Of a DNA stretch of 64,000 bases, positions 9,636 to 17,596 are shown one piece after another. The DNA is from an uncultured Coriobacteriaceae bacterium (GTDB lineage Bacteria; Actinomycetota; Coriobacteriia; Coriobacteriales; Eggerthellaceae), in NCBI GenBank assembly GCA_902768975.1, contig CACXMZ010000005.1:186001-250000 (forward strand), given 5' to 3'. Every line of letters begins with the position of its first letter. Position 1 is the first letter of the stretch. The notes under the pieces are model-generated. The model did no database searches. It saw only the letters and a list, made by a program, of their open reading frames with translations, and was not told where the DNA came from. The translations under genes were made by a program, and so were the position numbers.

Positions 9636-9641
9636 TATAAT
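9636..9641 (+). promoter_or_regulatory. Possible -10 box for coaBC
   Basis: TATAAT lies in the 81-base gap between rluD and coaBC, 30 bases before the coaBC ATG. The best -35 candidate at a 17-base distance is a weak TTATTT. The perfect -10 hexamer in an otherwise short gap suggests coaBC has its own promoter. Confidence 0.4.
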
Positions 9642-9671
9642 AGGGAGCGCTCCAGTAACGAAAGGCAAGAA

Positions 9672-10877
9672 ATGGCTCAGAAAACCGTGGTATTGGGCGT
9701 TACCGCCTGCATAGGTGCATACAAGGCATGCTATATCGTTCGAGGGCTTCAAAAGGCTGGCCTTCGAGTTCGGGTAGTCATGACTGAACACGCGACTGAA
9801 TTGGTCGGTCCGAAGACCTTTGAGGCCCTGACTCATGAACCTGTGCTTGTAGGCATGTTTGACCCAGAAACGGAAGATTCCATACCTCATATCACGCTTG
9901 CTAACGAAGCGGACCTAATGATTATTGCGCCGTGCACTGCCAATACGCTTGCCAAGCTTGCCAACGGCATTGCCGACGATTTGCTCACTTCGGCAGCTCT
10001 TGCCATGCATTGCCCCATGCTAATAGCTCCAGCAGCCAATGTGCATATGTACGAAGACCCAAGCACTCAAGCAAATCTAGCCACCGTGCGCGAACGTGGC
10101 TGGACCATTATTGAGGGCGGGGAAGGCTATTTGGCCTGCGGCGATGAAGGCTATGGCCGCTTGGCTGAACCGGATGCCATCGTGGCTGCCGCACTTGAAA
10201 TTTTGGAAGTTCAGCCCGATCTAGCTGGTACGAAGGTGCTTATTACGGCAGGTCCAACGCGTGAAGCCATCGACCCGGTCCGTTTTATTACCAATTACAG
10301 TTCGGGCAAAACTGGCTACGCCCTTGCCGAAGCCGCCCGTGACCGTGGCGCCCACGTCACCCTGGTCGCAGGACCCACGGCTTTGGAAGACCCTACAGGT
10401 ATGGATGTTGTCCATGTCACTTCGGCTCAAGAGATGTTTAATGCCTGCGAGGCAGTATTCCCATCTACCGACATTGCTATTTTTTCTGCCGCGGTTTCAG
10501 ATGCGCGGCCCAAAATCGTGGCTGACCATAAGCTTAAAAAAGGAATTGACGACGCTGCCCTTACCACGATTGAACTGGTTGAAAACCCCGACATTCTTGC
10601 CACCCTTGCCGCAGAGAAGCTCGGTCAGGTCGTTATAGGCTATGCGGCCGAAACGAATGACGTCATTGCTAATGCACGCAAAAAGCTTGAAAAGAAGCAC
10701 GCCGATTTAATTGTTGCTAATGAAGTTTCGCCTCATAAGGGCTTTGGAACCGAAAATAACAAGCTTATATTTGTGACCGAAAAAGGGGAGGAAGAAGCTC
10801 CCGAGGCAAGCAAGGCAAAACTGGCAAATGTAGTTTTAGACAAAGCTTTAACATTACTGCTTGAAAAACGTAGCTAG
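9672..10877 (+). CDS. coaBC: Bifunctional phosphopantothenoylcysteine decarboxylase / phosphopantothenate-cysteine ligase
   Basis: A 401-residue cytosolic enzyme that makes 4'-phosphopantetheine for coenzyme A. The N-terminal CoaC flavoprotein half (about 1-185) has the GVTACIGAYKA nucleotide loop, the catalytic histidine in SIPHITLA, the PxxANT-type APCTANT motif, and the ACGDEGYGRL clamp with its reactive cysteine. The CoaB half (about 190-401) begins LITAGPTREAIDPVRFITN and shows SSGKTGYALAEAA and the KLKK lysines that mark the synthetase. GAAAGG precedes the ATG. The arrangement and length (about 400) are standard for bacteria. Confidence 0.95.
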   Translation: MAQKTVVLGVTACIGAYKACYIVRGLQKAGLRVRVVMTEHATELVGPKTFEALTHEPVLVGMFDPETEDSIPHITLANEADLMIIAPCTANTLAKLANGIADDLLTSAALAMHCPMLIAPAANVHMYEDPSTQANLATVRERGWTIIEGGEGYLACGDEGYGRLAEPDAIVAAALEILEVQPDLAGTKVLITAGPTREAIDPVRFITNYSSGKTGYALAEAARDRGAHVTLVAGPTALEDPTGMDVVHVTSAQEMFNACEAVFPSTDIAIFSAAVSDARPKIVADHKLKKGIDDAALTTIELVENPDILATLAAEKLGQVVIGYAAETNDVIANARKKLEKKHADLIVANEVSPHKGFGTENNKLIFVTEKGEEEAPEASKAKLANVVLDKALTLLLEKRS

Positions 10878-10917
10878 AGCATTTACTATATCGTACGCTG
10901 CTTTTTGCAGCACATAA

Positions 10918-10993
<76 letters not shown>

Positions 10994-10994
<1 letters not shown>

Positions 10995-11036
10995 TGAATA
11001 TAAAAGGAACCGCTTTGCGGTTCCTTTTATATTCAT
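10994..11036. terminator. Strong intrinsic terminator after tRNA-Pro
   Basis: A perfect 20-bp inverted repeat around a TTT loop starts on the last base of the tRNA CCA. The G+C-rich core GGAACCGC/GCGGTTCC is flanked by A-tract/T-tract arms, so it can terminate transcription from either side. Confidence 0.85.
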
Positions 11037-11147
11037 TACCGAGTTACGGGGTTTAATTCCTCGGTTCATTAGCAAGATAAACTGAAAGTTATCTTGCTTA
11101 CGGCGAGTGTCAAGGCCTTTAGAGCGAAGCGTGCCTTGACACGAGCG

Positions 11148-11229
11148 AAATCCTGTCAACCTGTCAAGGCTCGCGAAGCGACCGCTGAAAGCGGCTTGGC
11201 CTTTACAGGCGCGAAATCCTGTCTACCCG
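11148..11229 (+). repeat. Two repeats of the tRNA-Pro 3' end
   Basis: The tRNA T-loop/3' end segment AAATCCTGTCAACCCG (10975-10990) recurs as AAATCCTGTCAACC at 11148-11161 and as AAATCCTGTCTACCCG at 11214-11229. Both copies are preceded by GCG. They could be remnants of duplicated tRNA ends or of attachment sites left by an integrated element; no integrase gene is nearby. Confidence 0.6.
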
Positions 11230-11349
11230 CTCCGAAAGCGGCAAAACCCTTATTAATTATCTAAATGAAAATATCATTCCAACAAGGCTTTTCTTATAGT
11301 AAAGTATTACAGGTGCATTTAGCGAGTAATAGTATGTATATGTGCTCAT

Positions 11350-11369
11350 GGGCACTATATTTTGTGCCC
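11350..11369. promoter_or_regulatory. Inverted repeat around a -10-like box upstream of echA
   Basis: GGGCAC and GTGCCC flank an 8-base TATATTTT core about 75 bases before the echA start. An operator over the -10 region is plausible for a redox- or ferredoxin-regulated operon. No convincing -35 box lies at the right distance and no regulator can be named. Confidence 0.35.
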
Positions 11370-11443
11370 AAATGTCTTTTCGTGCCATTATTCGCCTAAA
11401 AGCTCTCGGTAAGGTGTTTTATTAGTTTGTGAAGGGGGCGACC

Positions 11444-13363
11444 GTGGGGCTTATAGGATTTCTTATCCTGTTTCCTCTGCTTTCTGCATTACTGTTGTTC
11501 TTCATTAAGAGCGACACCGCGCGCGACGCCATAGTAGTGGTATCTGTTGCCACTATCGTGGTTGCGACGCTTGCACTTTGCATAGGAAACCTTTCAACTC
11601 CGCCAGTCTACTTCGAATTCGACTCTCAAGTGGTCGAAATCGTCTGTACCATCCTTAGCGTGGTGATTGGCGTAATCATCTTGTGGTTCGCATGGAAGTA
11701 CAAAAACGTACTTGCTGGCGTTCTCGGGGCTATCCAGCTTGTGGCAGCACTGATTTTCGATTTTGCTGTTGCACCTGGTGTACACGTTGAACAGGGGCTC
11801 TATATTGATTCTCTGTCCGTGATGATGGCTTTCATTATTGGTGTCATTGGTTCTGGCATTTGCCTGTATGCCCTTGGCTACATGAAAGACCATGTTGCCC
11901 ATCATTCAGAAGAAGAGGACCGTCGTCCGCTGTTCTTTGCGCTTATGTTCCTCTTCCTTTCCGCCATGTTCGTGATCGTGTTCAGCAACAACATGATCTG
12001 GATGTTCACGGGTTGGGAAGTGACCACGCTGTGCTCCTTCTTGCTCATTGGCTACACCAGGACAGAAGAGGCAATCGCAAACTCATTCCGCCAGATTATT
12101 ATGAATATCGCTGGTGGCCTGGGCTTTTTGCTTGCGCTGTACTACTGCGCTATCAACATGCACACGCTTTCCTTTGTCGAATTCATCCAAATGGGCATTT
12201 CGGCGCCGGCCGTTATTTCGCTGCCTGTGTGTGCTCTCGCATTTGCGGGCATTACCAAAGCAGCTCAGATGCCCTTCCATTCATGGCTTTTGGGCGCCAT
12301 GGTGGCCCCTACGCCAACCAGCGCCTTGCTCCATAGCTCTACCATGGTTAAGGCAGGCGTTTTCCTGTTGGTAAAACTGGCTCCGCTCTTTGCCATTTCT
12401 ACCGCTCCTGCCGTTATGGTTGTGCTTATTGGTGGCATTACCTTTACGCTGGCAAGCTTTATGGCTATCAGCCAGAGCAACGCCAAGCGCGTGCTTGCGT
12501 ATTCAACCGTTGCCAACCTGGGTCTTATCGTGGCCTGTGCTGGCGTAGGTACCCCCGAAGCGGTTTGGGCAGCCATGTTCCTCATTCTGTTCCATGCTGC
12601 TGCTAAGAGCCTGCTCTTCCTGTGTGTTGGTACCGCAGAACATCACATTGGCAGCCGAGACATCGAAGACATGGACCTGCTCTTCGAACGCATGCCTCAG
12701 CTGGCTCGCAATATGATGGTAGGCATTATGGTTATGTTCATTGCTCCCTTTGGCATGCTTATTTCAAAGTGGGCGACACTCGTTTCCTTTGTCGACAACC
12801 ACCAGGTTGCACTCATCATTCTGCTGGCCTTTGGTTCGGCAGCAACCTTCATGTTCTGGGCTAAGTGGCTTGGCAAGCTTTCAGGCATTGCTGGTCACCC
12901 TGCTAATGTTGAAAAAACGGTATACAAGAGCGAATGGGCTGCCATCTATACCATGACAGCTCTTGCACTTGTCTTCTGCGTGGCCCTGCCTGTTATTTCT
13001 TCAGGCGTTGTCATGCCCTATATTAGCGGCGTCTATGGCTACACCATGATGGCTCTCGACTCCGACATCCTTGCTCTTATGAGCATTCTTTCTATTGCTG
13101 TTATCTTTGTTCTTCTTGCTGGAAGCACGGGTGGTTCAAAGAAGCGCAAGGTAGACGCCTATCTGGCTGGCGTGAGTGTTAATAATGCCGACCGTACCTA
13201 CCGCAATGCTTTAAGCCAAGAAGCAACGGCTACGGTGCGCAATATGTATCTCGCAGACACCTTTGGCGAAGAAACAATCACTCCTGTTGCGGTTGTTTCA
13301 ACTACCATCATTATTATCGGTGCGTTCGCGGCTGCTTTAGCAACCGTTGCGGCTTTGCTGTAG
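11444..13363 (+). CDS. echA: Ech-type hydrogenase membrane subunit A (NuoL/antiporter-like)
   Basis: A 639-residue polytopic membrane protein of the NuoL/M/N-Mrp antiporter family, the presumed ion-translocating arm of a group 4 [NiFe] hydrogenase. The conserved proton-channel glutamate lies in FTGWEVTTLCSF (about residue 192), and the TM7 lysine and loop in ITKAAQMPFHSWL followed by APTPTSALLHSSTMVKAG. A second lysine is in HAAAKSLLFL. About 14-16 hydrophobic spans can be counted. I prefer GTG at 11444 because AAGGGGG lies 5-6 bases upstream; a GTG at 11429 adds five residues. It is the first gene of a six-gene operon in Ech order (A-F), 10 bases before echB. Confidence 0.88.
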   Translation: MGLIGFLILFPLLSALLLFFIKSDTARDAIVVVSVATIVVATLALCIGNLSTPPVYFEFDSQVVEIVCTILSVVIGVIILWFAWKYKNVLAGVLGAIQLVAALIFDFAVAPGVHVEQGLYIDSLSVMMAFIIGVIGSGICLYALGYMKDHVAHHSEEEDRRPLFFALMFLFLSAMFVIVFSNNMIWMFTGWEVTTLCSFLLIGYTRTEEAIANSFRQIIMNIAGGLGFLLALYYCAINMHTLSFVEFIQMGISAPAVISLPVCALAFAGITKAAQMPFHSWLLGAMVAPTPTSALLHSSTMVKAGVFLLVKLAPLFAISTAPAVMVVLIGGITFTLASFMAISQSNAKRVLAYSTVANLGLIVACAGVGTPEAVWAAMFLILFHAAAKSLLFLCVGTAEHHIGSRDIEDMDLLFERMPQLARNMMVGIMVMFIAPFGMLISKWATLVSFVDNHQVALIILLAFGSAATFMFWAKWLGKLSGIAGHPANVEKTVYKSEWAAIYTMTALALVFCVALPVISSGVVMPYISGVYGYTMMALDSDILALMSILSIAVIFVLLAGSTGGSKKRKVDAYLAGVSVNNADRTYRNALSQEATATVRNMYLADTFGEETITPVAVVSTTIIIIGAFAAALATVAALL

Positions 13364-13373
13364 AAAGGGGGTT

Positions 13374-14255
13374 ATGATGGATATGAATTTCTTCCTTTCA
13401 ACAATTATCGGAACACTCTGCTTTGCCGTTTTGGCACCTATTGTTGGCTGCCTTTTGAGTGGTGCAGACCGCATTATTTCTGCCCGTATGCAAGGCCGTG
13501 TTGGTCCTAAGCTTCTGCAGCCCTATTGGGACGTTCGCAAACTTCTGGGCAAAGACAAGATTGCAGTTTCCGGTAGTGAAGACACCTATATTAACCTGGC
13601 GCTCTTCTTCTCGCTGCTCGCTGGTGGCATATTCTTTAGCGGCGGAAACTTCCTGCTTGTGGTCTTTGTTATTACGCTTTCAAGTCTCTTCTTTATCGTG
13701 GCAGCTTACTCAACCCGTTCGCCCTATGCAGAAGTTGGTGCAGCGCGCGAAACTTTGCAGGTCATGTCTTATGAACCCATGATCCTGCTCATGACCGTAG
13801 CGTTTTACCAAGTAGTAGGCACCTTCGACGTTGGTGGCGTCATGCTTATGAACCATCCCGTAATCTGCACGGCTTGGGCTGCCTTCCTTGGTTTGCTTTT
13901 CGTACTTACTATCAAGCTGCGCAAGAGTCCCTTCGACATTTCTTCGAGCCACCATGCTCACCAGGAAATTGTTAAGGGCACCACCACCGAAATGAGTGGT
14001 CCGACGCTCGCTAAAGTCGAAATCATGCACTGGGTTGAAAACGTGCTCTTTATGGGCTGGGTCGGCGTATTCTTTGTCTACGCTAACCCCATTTCAATCG
14101 CAGTCGCTCTTATTGCCGTCGTCCTTATTTACTTTTTCGAAATTTGGATCGACAACAACTTTGCACGTGTTAAATGGCAGGCCATGCTCAAGTGGGCATG
14201 GATTGCTGCCCTGATTGCCGGTGGCCTCAATGTGGCCTTCCTGGCGTTTATGTAG
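13374..14255 (+). CDS. echB: Ech-type hydrogenase membrane subunit B (NuoH-like)
   Basis: A 293-residue membrane protein homologous to complex I NuoH / HycD, which anchors the hydrogenase module in the membrane. It contains GADRIISARMQGRVGPKLLQPYWDVRKLL, cut here as ARMQGRVGPK, the NuoH signature for the quinone-site equivalent region. It also has AAYSTRSPYAEVGAARETLQ, with the acidic residues of loop 5, and SPFDISSSHHAHQEIVKG. Seven to eight hydrophobic segments are seen. The start is the ATG at 13374, preceded by AAAGGGGG; the frame is open further upstream but overlaps echA. Group 4 hydrogenases carry this subunit in place of a cytochrome b. Confidence 0.9.
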   Translation: MMDMNFFLSTIIGTLCFAVLAPIVGCLLSGADRIISARMQGRVGPKLLQPYWDVRKLLGKDKIAVSGSEDTYINLALFFSLLAGGIFFSGGNFLLVVFVITLSSLFFIVAAYSTRSPYAEVGAARETLQVMSYEPMILLMTVAFYQVVGTFDVGGVMLMNHPVICTAWAAFLGLLFVLTIKLRKSPFDISSSHHAHQEIVKGTTTEMSGPTLAKVEIMHWVENVLFMGWVGVFFVYANPISIAVALIAVVLIYFFEIWIDNNFARVKWQAMLKWAWIAALIAGGLNVAFLAFM

Positions 14256-14269
14256 GGAGGGGGAGCACT

Positions 14270-14716
14270 ATGGGTTTTGCAAGTAAGTCACCGTGGGTCA
14301 TTCACTATGACGCATCCAGCTGCAACGGCTGCGACATTGAAGTCCTTGCGGCGCTGTGCCCCGGCTATGACGTTGAACGTTTCGGCATTATTAATACGGG
14401 TAACCCCAAGCATGCCGACATCTTCTTAGTTACCGGCAGTGTTAACGAACAGAATAAGCCAGTTCTTCAGGAAATTTACAGCCAGATGCTTGAACCAAAG
14501 GTAGTAGTTGCCTGTGGTTGCTGCGCCTGCACGGGTGGCGTTTTCCACGACTGCTACAACGTTCTTGGTGGTGTAGACAAGGCCATTCCGGTCGACGTGT
14601 ATGCTCCCGGTTGTGCGGTGCGCCCCGAAGCCATTATCGACGCTGTTGTCGAAGGCCTTGGCGTACTTGAGCAAAAGAGCGAAGCGCTCAAAGAACAGCA
14701 GAAGAGGGGGGCATAA
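14270..14716 (+). CDS. echC: Ech-type hydrogenase small subunit (NuoB-like)
   Basis: A 148-residue iron-sulphur subunit carrying the proximal [4Fe-4S] cluster next to the NiFe site. Cluster cysteines are in DASSCNGCDIEV, VACGCCACTGG and APGCAVRPEA, matching the short EchC/NuoB-type small subunits, which lack the long C-terminal domain of uptake hydrogenases. The ATG at 14270 has GGGAGGGGG upstream. The tail of about 20 residues is charged (Lys/Glu). It lies between the NuoH-like and NuoC-like genes as in known ech operons. Confidence 0.92.
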   Translation: MGFASKSPWVIHYDASSCNGCDIEVLAALCPGYDVERFGIINTGNPKHADIFLVTGSVNEQNKPVLQEIYSQMLEPKVVVACGCCACTGGVFHDCYNVLGGVDKAIPVDVYAPGCAVRPEAIIDAVVEGLGVLEQKSEALKEQQKRGA

Positions 14717-14717
14717 T

Positions 14718-15290
14718 ATGGAATACACCAAGACTTTCCAAGACCTCCAGCTGGACAATTTGGTTTCGACGGCAGAACGCTTAAAGCGAGAAGGCTGGCG
14801 TTGCGTTCAGCTGTTTTGTACCAACACTGAAAATGGCGTTGATATGACCTATACCTTCGCCAATGAATATACCTTGGCCAACTACCAGGTCCGCGGTGTC
14901 ACCAAAGACGACGTCGTGCCGTCAATCCAGGACCAATTCCTGGGTATTTTCCCCTTTGAAAATGAATCTGCCGACCTGTTTGGCATTCATATCGACGGTA
15001 TGGTACTCGACTTTGCTGGCCAATTCTATGCTATTGCAGAAAAGGACCCCATGACGGTCCTGACTCCCGAAGCTAAGGAACGCCAAGAAAAGGAAGCCAA
15101 GAAGGCCGCTGCAGCCGCTGCGAAAGCAGCTAAGGACGCCGAAGCTGCTAAGGGTGCTGACGAAGGTGAAAAATCTGAGGCAGACCTTGAAGCAAAGCTT
15201 GCAGCCATGGATCCTGAAAAAGCGGCCAAAGTACGTGCTGCCATGGAAGCTAAGAAGAAGAAAGAAGCAGAAAAAGGAGGGGATGCGTAA
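14718..15290 (+). CDS. echD: Ech-type hydrogenase subunit D (NuoC-like) with Ala/Lys/Glu tail
   Basis: A 190-residue protein. The first 115 residues resemble the NuoC / HycE N-terminal domain: VRGVTKDDVVPSIQDQF, then FPFENESADLFGIHIDGM, the region that normally carries the ExxxxxLxxI contact to the large subunit. Residues about 118-190 form a low-complexity tail rich in Ala, Lys and Glu that should be helical or disordered; EchD proteins I know of lack such a long tail. The ATG at 14718 follows AAGAGGGGGG and starts one base after echC. The stop overlaps the echE start as TAATG. Confidence 0.85.
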   Translation: MEYTKTFQDLQLDNLVSTAERLKREGWRCVQLFCTNTENGVDMTYTFANEYTLANYQVRGVTKDDVVPSIQDQFLGIFPFENESADLFGIHIDGMVLDFAGQFYAIAEKDPMTVLTPEAKERQEKEAKKAAAAAAKAAKDAEAAKGADEGEKSEADLEAKLAAMDPEKAAKVRAAMEAKKKKEAEKGGDA

Positions 15291-16378
15291 TGGGTCAGCA
15301 TACTGTTATTCCCTTTGGTCCGCAGCATCCTGTTCTGCCTGAGCCACTCCATCTCGACCTGGTAGTCGACGACGAAGTAGTCGTTGAAGCCATTCCCCAG
15401 ATTGGCTTTGTTCACCGCGGTCTGGAGCGTCTCACGCAAACACGTGACTATAACCAGTTCATTTATATTGCAGAACGCATCTGCGGCATTTGTGCCTTTG
15501 GCCATAGCCTCGGTTATGCGGAAACCATTGAAGAACTCATGGGCGTTGAAGTGCCCAAGCGCGCTGAATATCTTCGCGTTATTCTTCATGAGCTTTCGCG
15601 TGTGCATTCGCACCTTCTGTGGCTGGGCTTGGCTGCGGACGCATTTGGCTATGAAAGCCTCTTCATGCATTGCTGGCGCCTGCGCGAACGCATCTTGGAC
15701 GTGTTTGAAGCTACAACAGGCGGCCGCGTTATTCTGTCCGCCGTTTTGGTGGGCGGCATGGTGCGCGACCAGGATTCTTCGATTCTACAAATGATGCGCG
15801 ACACACTTGAAGGTATCAAGGACGAATATGCCCAACTTTGTAAGGCCTTCCTTGAAGACAGCAGTGTAAAGAACCGCCTGGTGGGCGTTGGCACCATTTC
15901 TACCGAAGATGCCCTTAACTACAGCATGGTTGGCCCCTTTGCACGTGCTTCTAACGTCAACAACGACGTTCGTTGCCTGGGTCGCGGCGGCTATGCGGAC
16001 CTGTCCGACTTTCAGCCCATCCTTGAAACGGGCGGCGACTGCTTCGCTCGTGCGAAGGTACGTGCGCTTGAAGTACTGCAAAGTATCGACATCATTAACG
16101 AAATGATCGACAAGATCCCCGACGGTCCTGTCTTTGAAGAAGTTAAGGGTGCTCCTGCAGCGGGCGCACAGGCGTGCAATACGCTTGAACAGCCACGTGG
16201 CGAATGCTACTACTATGCTCTGGGCAATGGCACGAAGTATCTTGAACGTATGCGCATGCGCACGCCTACCAGTGTTAACCTGGCTGGTATGGCTACCGCC
16301 CTAAAGGGCTGCGACCTTGCCGACGTAAATATGATCGTGCTTACTATCGACCCCTGCATTAGCTGCACAGAAAGGTAG
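15290..16378 (+). CDS. echE: Ech-type [NiFe] hydrogenase large subunit
   Basis: A 362-residue catalytic subunit (NuoD-like) for reversible proton reduction. The nickel ligands are intact: ERICGICAFGHSLGY (Cys65 and Cys68) and DPCISCTER (Cys356 and Cys359). This makes it a true hydrogenase rather than a complex I subunit. The stop codon comes directly after the Arg three residues beyond the last cysteine, exactly where maturation proteases cut other large subunits, so there is no C-terminal extension to remove. The start overlaps echD (TAATG). hyp maturation genes are not in the window. The closest class is group 4 (Ech). Confidence 0.94.
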   Translation: MGQHTVIPFGPQHPVLPEPLHLDLVVDDEVVVEAIPQIGFVHRGLERLTQTRDYNQFIYIAERICGICAFGHSLGYAETIEELMGVEVPKRAEYLRVILHELSRVHSHLLWLGLAADAFGYESLFMHCWRLRERILDVFEATTGGRVILSAVLVGGMVRDQDSSILQMMRDTLEGIKDEYAQLCKAFLEDSSVKNRLVGVGTISTEDALNYSMVGPFARASNVNNDVRCLGRGGYADLSDFQPILETGGDCFARAKVRALEVLQSIDIINEMIDKIPDGPVFEEVKGAPAAGAQACNTLEQPRGECYYYALGNGTKYLERMRMRTPTSVNLAGMATALKGCDLADVNMIVLTIDPCISCTER

Positions 16379-16387
16379 GGGAGACTG

Positions 16388-16840
16388 ATGGGAAGTTTTA
16401 AACTTGGCACTATGACCATCAAATCCATTTTCAGCAAGCCTGAAACGGTGCTCTATCCCGTTATGGAAAAGACGGCACCCGACGGGCTTAAGGGTCATAT
16501 TGCAAACGACATGAAAGTCTGCATTCTCTGCGGCATTTGCGAGCGCACCTGCCCAGCGGGGGCGCTAAGGGTAGACAAGGCCGAGAATCTTTGGGCCATC
16601 GACAGCTTTGCCTGTGTTCAGTGCGGTGCCTGCACCCGCGCCTGCCCCAAGGACTGCCTCACCATGGAACCCACCTACAAAAAACCCGCTGCTTCTATGG
16701 GCGAAGATGTTTTTTACAAGCCGGAAGAAACAGAAGAGGAACGGGCTGCTAAAGAGGCTGAAAAAGCTGCTAAAATTGAAGCAGCTAAAAAGGCTAAAGA
16801 AGCAAAAGACGCAGCTAAGGCGGAAGAGACCAGCGATTAA
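16388..16840 (+). CDS. echF: Ech-type hydrogenase ferredoxin subunit with Ala/Lys/Glu tail
   Basis: A 150-residue protein with two [4Fe-4S] binding motifs, CILCGICERTCPAGAL and CVQCGACTRACPKDCL. It is the electron wire from soluble ferredoxin to the small subunit (NuoI / HycF family). After residue about 105 it ends in a charged Ala/Lys/Glu-rich tail very similar in composition to that of EchD. GGGGAGA precedes the ATG. It is the last gene of the operon, followed by an intrinsic terminator. Confidence 0.9.
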   Translation: MGSFKLGTMTIKSIFSKPETVLYPVMEKTAPDGLKGHIANDMKVCILCGICERTCPAGALRVDKAENLWAIDSFACVQCGACTRACPKDCLTMEPTYKKPAASMGEDVFYKPEETEEERAAKEAEKAAKIEAAKKAKEAKDAAKAEETSD

Positions 16841-16865
16841 ACGTACGCAGGGTTTGAAGATTTCT

Positions 16866-16889
16866 ACCGGGCGTCCTAGCGCGCCCGGT
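16866..16889 (+). terminator. Intrinsic terminator of the ech operon
   Basis: ACCGGGCG pairs with CGCCCGGT across an 8-base loop, followed by TTTGCTTATTT. It lies 25 bases after the echF stop. Confidence 0.8.
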
Positions 16890-16939
16890 TTGCTTATTTA
16901 AAGAAGAGGAACCGTACAACGGAAACTGAACAGAACAGA

Positions 16940-17596
16940 GTGCTAGAAACATCCGTTTCCAATGATTCAGGCGAAGTAAGCGACGCTATTTTTACGCTGC
17001 CTAATATCATCTCTTTTATACGCCTCCTACTTATTCCCGCATTCTTTCTTCTCTTGCTCAATGGGCACGACATTCCCGCTACCGTCATGTTTGCCCTCGC
17101 GGCAGCAACCGACTGGGTAGACGGCCTTGTTGCAAGATCCACCAACAGCGTGAGCAAGCTTGGTCGCATTCTCGACCCCGCTGTAGACCGCCTTCTTATG
17201 ATTTTTGGCGTTATAGGGCTTATGCTCGTTAACCGTCTTCCGGTATGGATAATGATTCTTATCTTTTTGCGCGACATTATTATGCTCTTTGGTTACTACG
17301 CCATGCTCAAAATATATCGGGTGCGCGTCGACGTCATTTTTGCTGGTAAAGTGGCCACTACATTGCTCTATATTGGTCTGGCGGCACTCTGCCTAAATGC
17401 ACCACTTATTCCCGGATTGGGCATTTGTGACTTTGCCTGGCTCCCAGGTTTCACGTCCGACCCAGCACCGTGGGGTATTTGGTTTGTTTACGCGGGCGTT
17501 GTCCTGGGTATATTCACGACGGCTTACTATGCCATTATCGGTCTATTGTCCTGCCATCAAGTAGTGGTTAAAGCGGCTGCAAAGAGGCAATCGTAA
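16940..17596 (+). CDS. pgsA: CDP-alcohol phosphatidyltransferase (PgsA-like), first copy
   Basis: A 218-residue membrane enzyme that joins a CDP-activated diacylglycerol to an alcohol, normally glycerol 3-phosphate on the way to phosphatidylglycerol. The full family motif is present: D-W-V-D-G-L-V-A-R, eight residues, then G-R-I-L-D-P-A-V-D. Five to six hydrophobic spans follow. It starts at a GTG with no good ribosome site close by, so the first 15 residues are uncertain. A second enzyme with the same motif is fused to CinA at 40.4-41.5 kb; which of the two makes PG and which another phospholipid cannot be told. The vanW-type gene follows without a gap. Confidence 0.82.
   Translation: MLETSVSNDSGEVSDAIFTLPNIISFIRLLLIPAFFLLLLNGHDIPATVMFALAAATDWVDGLVARSTNSVSKLGRILDPAVDRLLMIFGVIGLMLVNRLPVWIMILIFLRDIIMLFGYYAMLKIYRVRVDVIFAGKVATTLLYIGLAALCLNAPLIPGLGICDFAWLPGFTSDPAPWGIWFVYAGVVLGIFTTAYYAIIGLLSCHQVVVKAAAKRQS

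Larger units (their letters stand above)
11037..11443. other. Gene-free, hairpin-rich stretch upstream of the ech operon
   Basis: No coding frame is supported here. The stretch contains several inverted repeats: AGCAAGATAA/TTATCTTGCT (11071-11098), GTGTCAAGGC/GCCTTGACAC (11107-11142) and CCGCT/AGCGG (11182-11194). TGTCAAGGC is also repeated directly at 11108 and 11162. The last 200 bases are A+T-rich and should hold the ech promoter. A structured small RNA or leader is possible, but nothing recognisable was found. Confidence 0.5.

Noticed and set aside
15026-15670. Long minus-strand open frame inside echD/echE
   Set aside because: It is antisense to two well-recognised subunits, has no family features and reflects the low-complexity codons of the EchD tail.
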